Shown here in pieces: positions 5,976 to 8,291 of a stretch of 8,291 nt of DNA. Every line of letters starts with the position of its first letter. The first letter of the stretch is position 1. Position numbers and translations under genes: made by a program. The notes below the pieces were generated by a model that did not search any database, was not told where the DNA came from, and saw only the letters and a list, made by a program, of their open reading frames with translations. Location of the stretch: the NCBI GenBank assembly GCA_035655355.1, contig DASRUQ010000039.1, positions 1-8,291 on the forward strand, read 5' to 3'. Source of the DNA: 2-12-FULL-43-11 sp035655355 (GTDB lineage Bacteria > Patescibacteriota > Minisyncoccia > UBA6257 > Colwellbacteraceae).

Positions 5976-6362
5976 TTAGTAAAAAAGTTCTGACCCTTGC
6001 AGATGTTGTTTAATTTTTCGCGCCAACGAAAAATCTTTCAGCCTTGAAGGTTTATGTATTAAAATATTAAAACCTTTGCTGTTAAACCGAGGTACGAGGT
6101 GCCAATGAACCTGGTTTGCTTCGTCGGCGTAAACTAAATAAACTTTTTTTAGCTTTAAGGTCTTAAGCAAAGCATTTCTGGTAATATCAACTTTGTCCAT
6201 TAAATACTCGTATTCTTTTTTGGAGAGCAGGTGCAGATCCTTTACTTTATTTTTCCAAACCACAACCGTATGTCCGCGGGCTATAGGATAATTAGCCAAA
6301 GCTATATAAAGTTGTTTATCTTCATAAATAATTGCTTCTGGTTTTGGCTGAGGTAATTGCAT
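5976..6362 (-). CDS. HIT-like (histidine triad) protein
   Basis: The 128-residue protein fits the HIT nucleotide hydrolase/transferase superfamily. It has the early PEAIIYED strand, the family ARGHTVVVWK segment at 28-37 (usually GHxLVxPK), and the active-site strand NQVHWHLVPRF at 83-93. The predicted nucleophile His86 and the third His (88) of the HxHxH triad are present, but the first position holds Gln84. Known members hydrolyse AMP-lysine, Ap4A-like dinucleotides or nucleoside phosphoramidates in the cytoplasm; the substrate here is unknown. I chose ATG 6362 over the in-frame ATG at 6386 because a consensus -10 box lies between them and the extra eight residues (hydrophobic, starting MFFTII) do not belong to the fold. 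The gene stands alone on the minus strand, 87 bases ahead of the cupredoxin gene. Confidence 0.85.
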   Translation of the reverse strand: MQLPQPKPEAIIYEDKQLYIALANYPIARGHTVVVWKNKVKDLHLLSKKEYEYLMDKVDITRNALLKTLKLKKVYLVYADEANQVHWHLVPRFNSKGFNILIHKPSRLKDFSLARKIKQHLQGSELFY

Positions 6363-6369
6363 ATAAAGT

Positions 6370-6375
6370 ATTATA
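6370..6375 (-). promoter_or_regulatory. Consensus -10 box adjacent to the HIT gene start
   Basis: A perfect TATAAT on the minus strand ends 7 bases before the ATG at 6362. It decides the start: the alternative ATG at 6386 lies upstream of the box and would not be in the transcript. The -35 position is poor (ACGACT, 17 bases away, 3 of 6). No Shine-Dalgarno sequence is present. Confidence 0.5.
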
Positions 6376-6495
6376 GTAAAAAACACCTTACTAGTCGTTA
6401 CTCCGTGGATATCGTTGGTTCATACCCTTGGGTTTAATATTCTCCCGTGTCCTATTGTTTCCTTTTACCGTATTCCCCCCGTCGCCCCTTACGAT

Positions 6496-6523
6496 TTGAC
6501 TGATTTATAGGATTTGCTATATT
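6496..6523 (+). promoter_or_regulatory. Sigma70-type promoter of the protease gene
   Basis: TTGACT (6496-6501, 5 of 6) and TATATT (6518-6523, 5 of 6) are separated by 16 bases, and a TG at 6515-6516 extends the -10. It predicts a leader of about 45 bases before the ATG at 6575. It is the best complete promoter in the window. The rest of the 212-base gap (6363-6574) holds only a C/T-rich tract at about 6434-6490; I see no gene in it. Confidence 0.6.
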
Positions 6524-6561
6524 AACGGTGAAAGGTCCATTAATATAAACTATTGAATAAC

Positions 6562-6566
6562 AAAGG
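6562..6566 (+). promoter_or_regulatory. Shine-Dalgarno site of the protease gene
   Basis: AAAGG lies 8 bases before the ATG at 6575, and can pair with the CCUUU part of the 16S rRNA tail. It is the only convincing ribosome binding site at a start codon in this window. Confidence 0.55.
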
Positions 6567-6574
6567 TTAATTCT

Positions 6575-7924
6575 ATGAGAAAAATTATTGTTTCGTTTGT
6601 CGCTCTTTTTGTCGTTGCGGGTATGGTGAGTTTCACCGTTCCTGCTCCAACATCCGCAGTCGCCCAGGGGCAGGGCAGTGATAATTTGACGCGTGTGCTT
6701 ATTGCTTTTGATAAAACAGTCGGTTCTAGCGAGCAGGCACTCGTGCGTGCCCATGGCGGCAAGATTAAATACAGCTATTCCATCGTGAACGCTGTTGCCG
6801 CTACGCTGCCCGCCGGAGCAATTGAGGGGCTATCACGCAACCCGCATGTCGTGTCCATTGACCTAGATGACGCCGTGTACGCCGTTGACGATGAACTTGA
6901 TAATTCATGGGGTGTACGACGCATCGGCGCGGGAGATGTACACGCATCGGTTACTCCGAATAAAGGCGCGGGAGTGAAAATAGGCATCATTGATTCAGGT
7001 GTCAATTATCTCCACTCTGACTTGAACGACAATTTTGATTCCGCAAACCGCGGCTACGATTTTTATTATTACGACTATGATCCAATGGATGTGTACGGGC
7101 ACGGAACGCATGTTGCCGGTACTGCCTGCGCGGAAGATAACGATAACGGCGTAAAGGATGCAAGCGACAAGCCGCTTTACGGCGTTGTGGGTGTTGCGCC
7201 GCAATGTACCCTCTATTCACTCCGCGTTTTGAATGAAGACGGCGTTGGCTACTGGAGTGACATTATTGCCGCGGTTGAATGGTCAACCGGAGTGACAATG
7301 CAGATCACGAATGCTTTTACAGGAGAAATTCTGACCGTGCAGGGAGTCAAAATGGATGTAATCAACCTATCGTTAGGAAAAGACCGCGATCCAGGTAGCG
7401 TTGTAAAACAGGCGTTTGATAATGCCGAAGCAAAAGGCGTTGTAATCGTTGCAGCGGCTGGAAATTCAGGAACTCTTTCCGGTAAAGGAAAAAATGTTAT
7501 TTATCCTGCAAAATTCGCTTCGGTAATCGCCGTTGGTGCCACCGATTCTACTGATAAACGCGCAAGTTTCTCAAGCACCGGTTCCGAGGTGGAAATTGCG
7601 GCACCTGGGGTATCTGTGTACTCAACATGGAATGATAATATCAGTTATGCTAATCCGCAGCCGGTTTGTAACACTCTAGGCGATTGCTACAAATATGGCT
7701 CTGGCACTTCAATGGCTTCACCTCATATCGCGGGAGTTGCGGCGCTTGTTATAGCGACAGGAGTTCTTGACACTAATGGCAACGGCCGTATTAATGACGA
7801 AGTAAGAGCAGTAATGAATTCTACCGCGACAGATTTGGGGAGCGTAGGAAGAGATTCTCAGTATGGATACGGATTAGTTTCTGCCGTGGCCGCGGTTACT
7901 CGCAGTACGGCGTTATGGCCTTAA
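6575..7924 (+). CDS. Secreted subtilisin-like serine protease (peptidase S8)
   Basis: The 449-residue preproprotein is predicted to be exported and to digest proteins outside the cell. A Sec signal peptide (about 1-30: basic start, hydrophobic core, ending PAPTSAVA) is followed by an I9-type inhibitor propeptide (about 38-104) and the S8 catalytic domain (about 110-445). The triad is complete: Asp140 in IGIIDSGV, His176 in GHGTHVAG, Ser379 in GTSMASPHIAG; the oxyanion Asn297 is in AAAGNSG. Cys365 and Cys371 could form a small disulfide loop. About 17 extra residues (near 240-257) interrupt the segment before MDVINLSLG, where subtilisins are usually shorter. DTNGNGRIND near 399-408 resembles a calcium-binding loop. 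There is no cell-wall anchor or membrane segment at the C-terminus. The gene has its own promoter, Shine-Dalgarno site and terminator, and uses 11 CGN to 3 AGA arginine codons, which may mean acquisition by transfer. Confidence 0.95.
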   Translation: MRKIIVSFVALFVVAGMVSFTVPAPTSAVAQGQGSDNLTRVLIAFDKTVGSSEQALVRAHGGKIKYSYSIVNAVAATLPAGAIEGLSRNPHVVSIDLDDAVYAVDDELDNSWGVRRIGAGDVHASVTPNKGAGVKIGIIDSGVNYLHSDLNDNFDSANRGYDFYYYDYDPMDVYGHGTHVAGTACAEDNDNGVKDASDKPLYGVVGVAPQCTLYSLRVLNEDGVGYWSDIIAAVEWSTGVTMQITNAFTGEILTVQGVKMDVINLSLGKDRDPGSVVKQAFDNAEAKGVVIVAAAGNSGTLSGKGKNVIYPAKFASVIAVGATDSTDKRASFSSTGSEVEIAAPGVSVYSTWNDNISYANPQPVCNTLGDCYKYGSGTSMASPHIAGVAALVIATGVLDTNGNGRINDEVRAVMNSTATDLGSVGRDSQYGYGLVSAVAAVTRSTALWP

Positions 7925-7948
7925 AGTAGATACTTAAGGCCAATTTTT
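7917..7948 (+). terminator. Rho-independent terminator of the protease gene
   Basis: A perfect 8-bp inverted repeat, GGCCTTAA (7917-7924) and TTAAGGCC (7934-7941), with a 9-base loop, is followed by AATTTTT. The left arm includes the protease stop codon (TAA 7922-7924), so the hairpin begins inside the coding sequence. Confidence 0.7.
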
Positions 7949-7963
7949 GACGTCTAATTTTCA

Positions 7964-7988
7964 AAAATCCCGCCAAAAGCGGGATTTT
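7964..7988. terminator. Second, probably bidirectional terminator hairpin
   Basis: A perfect 10-bp stem, AAAATCCCGC (7964-7973) and GCGGGATTTT (7979-7988), encloses a CAAAA loop. On the plus strand it backs up the protease terminator. On the minus strand the stem ends in five Ts and would stop transcription coming from tRNA-Asn through the repeat region, so it may mark the 3' limit of that transcript. Confidence 0.65.
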
Positions 7989-7997
7989 GAAAGGTAC

Positions 7998-8140
7998 TGG
8001 CTCCTCGGGTAGGGCGCTTCGCTATCTCACGTCACTCCGCATTCGCTTCGCTCCTTCAGAACCCACGGTTCTGAATAATCTCCTCCACGGAGGGAATCCA
8101 GTTGCCTTCCCTCCGACCCACCTTTTATTCGATCCCTACC
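7998..8140. repeat. Hairpin-rich element with tRNA-Asn pieces at both ends
   Basis: This non-coding segment is bounded on the left by a direct copy of the tRNA-Asn 3' end (8000-8014 equals 8194-8208, 15 bases, with TGG at 7998-8000, i.e. CCA on the minus strand). On the right it is bounded by an inverted copy of the tRNA T-arm (8128-8140 is the reverse complement of 8202-8214, 13 bases). The two ends share a 7-bp inverted repeat (GGTAGGG 8008-8014, CCCTACC 8134-8140). Inside are two perfect 9-bp hairpins: TTCAGAACC/GGTTCTGAA (8055-8063, 8067-8075, loop CAC) and CGGAGGGAA/TTCCCTCCG (8088-8096, 8107-8115). CGCTTCGCT occurs twice (8015-8023, 8044-8052). It could be a small non-autonomous repeat, a relic of integration at the tRNA, or a structured RNA trailer. 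No protein is encoded. Confidence 0.6.
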
Positions 8141-8149
8141 ATATATGAG

Positions 8150-8192
8150 TAATTACAAAAATTACCCATAACAATGGGCAATTTTGTAATTA
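8150..8192 (-). terminator. Long imperfect hairpin directly after tRNA-Asn
   Basis: Arms 8150-8169 and 8174-8192 pair over 18 positions, with one mismatch and one bulged base, around a 4-base loop. In RNA made from the minus strand the mismatch becomes a G-U pair (8179 with 8164), so the fold is better on the strand that carries the tRNA. It begins 2 bases past the tRNA 3' end. It may terminate the tRNA transcript or mark it for 3' processing; the T-run (TTTTT) lies inside the stem, so it is not a textbook terminator. Confidence 0.5.
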
Positions 8193-8194
8193 TG

Positions 8195-8266
8195 CTCCTC
8201 GGGTAGGGATCGAACCTACGACCGTCGCCTTAACAGGGCGCCGCTCTACCGCTGAGCTACCGAGGA
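8195..8266 (-). tRNA. tRNA-Asn (anticodon GTT)
   Basis: The 72-base gene folds into a full cloverleaf: acceptor TCCTCGG with CCGAGGA, D-arm GCTC/GAGC, anticodon loop CTGTTAA giving GTT, and T-arm GTAGG-TTCGATC-CCTAC. The discriminator base is G. The first pair of the anticodon stem (27-43) is a G-A mismatch, the only defect. CCA is not encoded: the three bases after the discriminator read CAT, so a nucleotidyltransferase must add it. A TATATT box (minus strand, 8278-8283) 11 bases upstream may be its -10; the -35 is outside the window. Confidence 0.97.
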
Positions 8267-8277
8267 ATACGGTGAAA

Positions 8278-8283
8278 AATATA
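8278..8283 (-). promoter_or_regulatory. Possible -10 box of tRNA-Asn
   Basis: TATATT on the minus strand (5 of 6) ends 11 bases before the tRNA 5' end. The window ends before a -35 could be seen, so this rests on one hexamer and its position. Confidence 0.3.
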
Positions 8284-8291
8284 ACAGATAT

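Noticed and set aside
6376..6500. A remnant gene or small RNA in the C/T-rich gap before the protease.
   Set aside because: The open frames there have no start, motif or family resemblance, and no stable stem is seen beyond a 4-bp palindrome.
6452..6762. Minus-strand ORFs of 70-100 residues over the protease promoter and gene start.
   Set aside because: They are shadows of the protease frame or low-complexity sequence, without recognisable motifs or start signals.
7998..8208. CRISPR array or integron attC site in the hairpin-rich region.
   Set aside because: There are no regularly spaced repeats with unique spacers, and no attC core sites or integrase; the direct repeats are tRNA-derived or only 9 bases long.

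Overview
The window looks like chromosomal DNA of a small-genome bacterium, most plausibly a Candidate Phyla Radiation (Patescibacteria, Parcubacteria-like) organism. The reasons are tightly packed short genes, several small lineage-type membrane proteins, a membrane-anchored cupredoxin next to a 57-residue Cys-rich protein, and almost no Shine-Dalgarno sequences. The standard code fits every gene; all three stop codons appear, and TGA ends only the EamA gene, followed at once by an in-frame TAA. The taxon is an inference.

Layout, left to right. (1) 1-946, plus strand: the 3' end of an MltG transglycosylase gene, then an RluF/RsuA-type pseudouridine synthase. (2) 958-1640, minus strand: a two-gene unit for small single-pass membrane proteins (DUF948/YtxG-like, then YtxH-like). 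(3) 1645-3490, plus strand: a SanA/YdcF-like DUF218 envelope protein and the AAA+ replication-fork ATPase RarA. (4) 3527-4528, minus strand: a bacterial PH-domain membrane protein and a one-repeat EamA transporter. (5) 4668-5207, plus strand: a DoxX-family membrane protein. (6) 5259-6362, minus strand: a Cys-rich mini protein absent from ordinary long-ORF calls, a type 1 copper cupredoxin and a HIT-like hydrolase. (7) 6575-7924, plus strand: a secreted subtilisin-like protease with its own promoter, the only convincing Shine-Dalgarno sequence in the window and CGN-rich arginine codons. (8) 7925-8194: a hairpin-rich region carrying pieces of the tRNA-Asn 3' end in both orientations. (9) 8195-8266, minus strand: tRNA-Asn(GTT).

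Envelope genes (MltG, SanA-like, PH-domain, EamA, DoxX, cupredoxin, protease) are mixed with RNA and DNA maintenance genes (RluF-like, RarA, tRNA). The most interesting points are: a repeated signal in which a -10 box lies 6-9 bases before the ATG with no ribosome binding site, implying leaderless mRNAs; the tRNA-Asn trailer, which holds an antisense copy of the tRNA T-arm and a direct copy of its 3' end with an encoded CCA; and the contrasting expression signals of the protease gene. No CRISPR array, transposase or integrase is visible.
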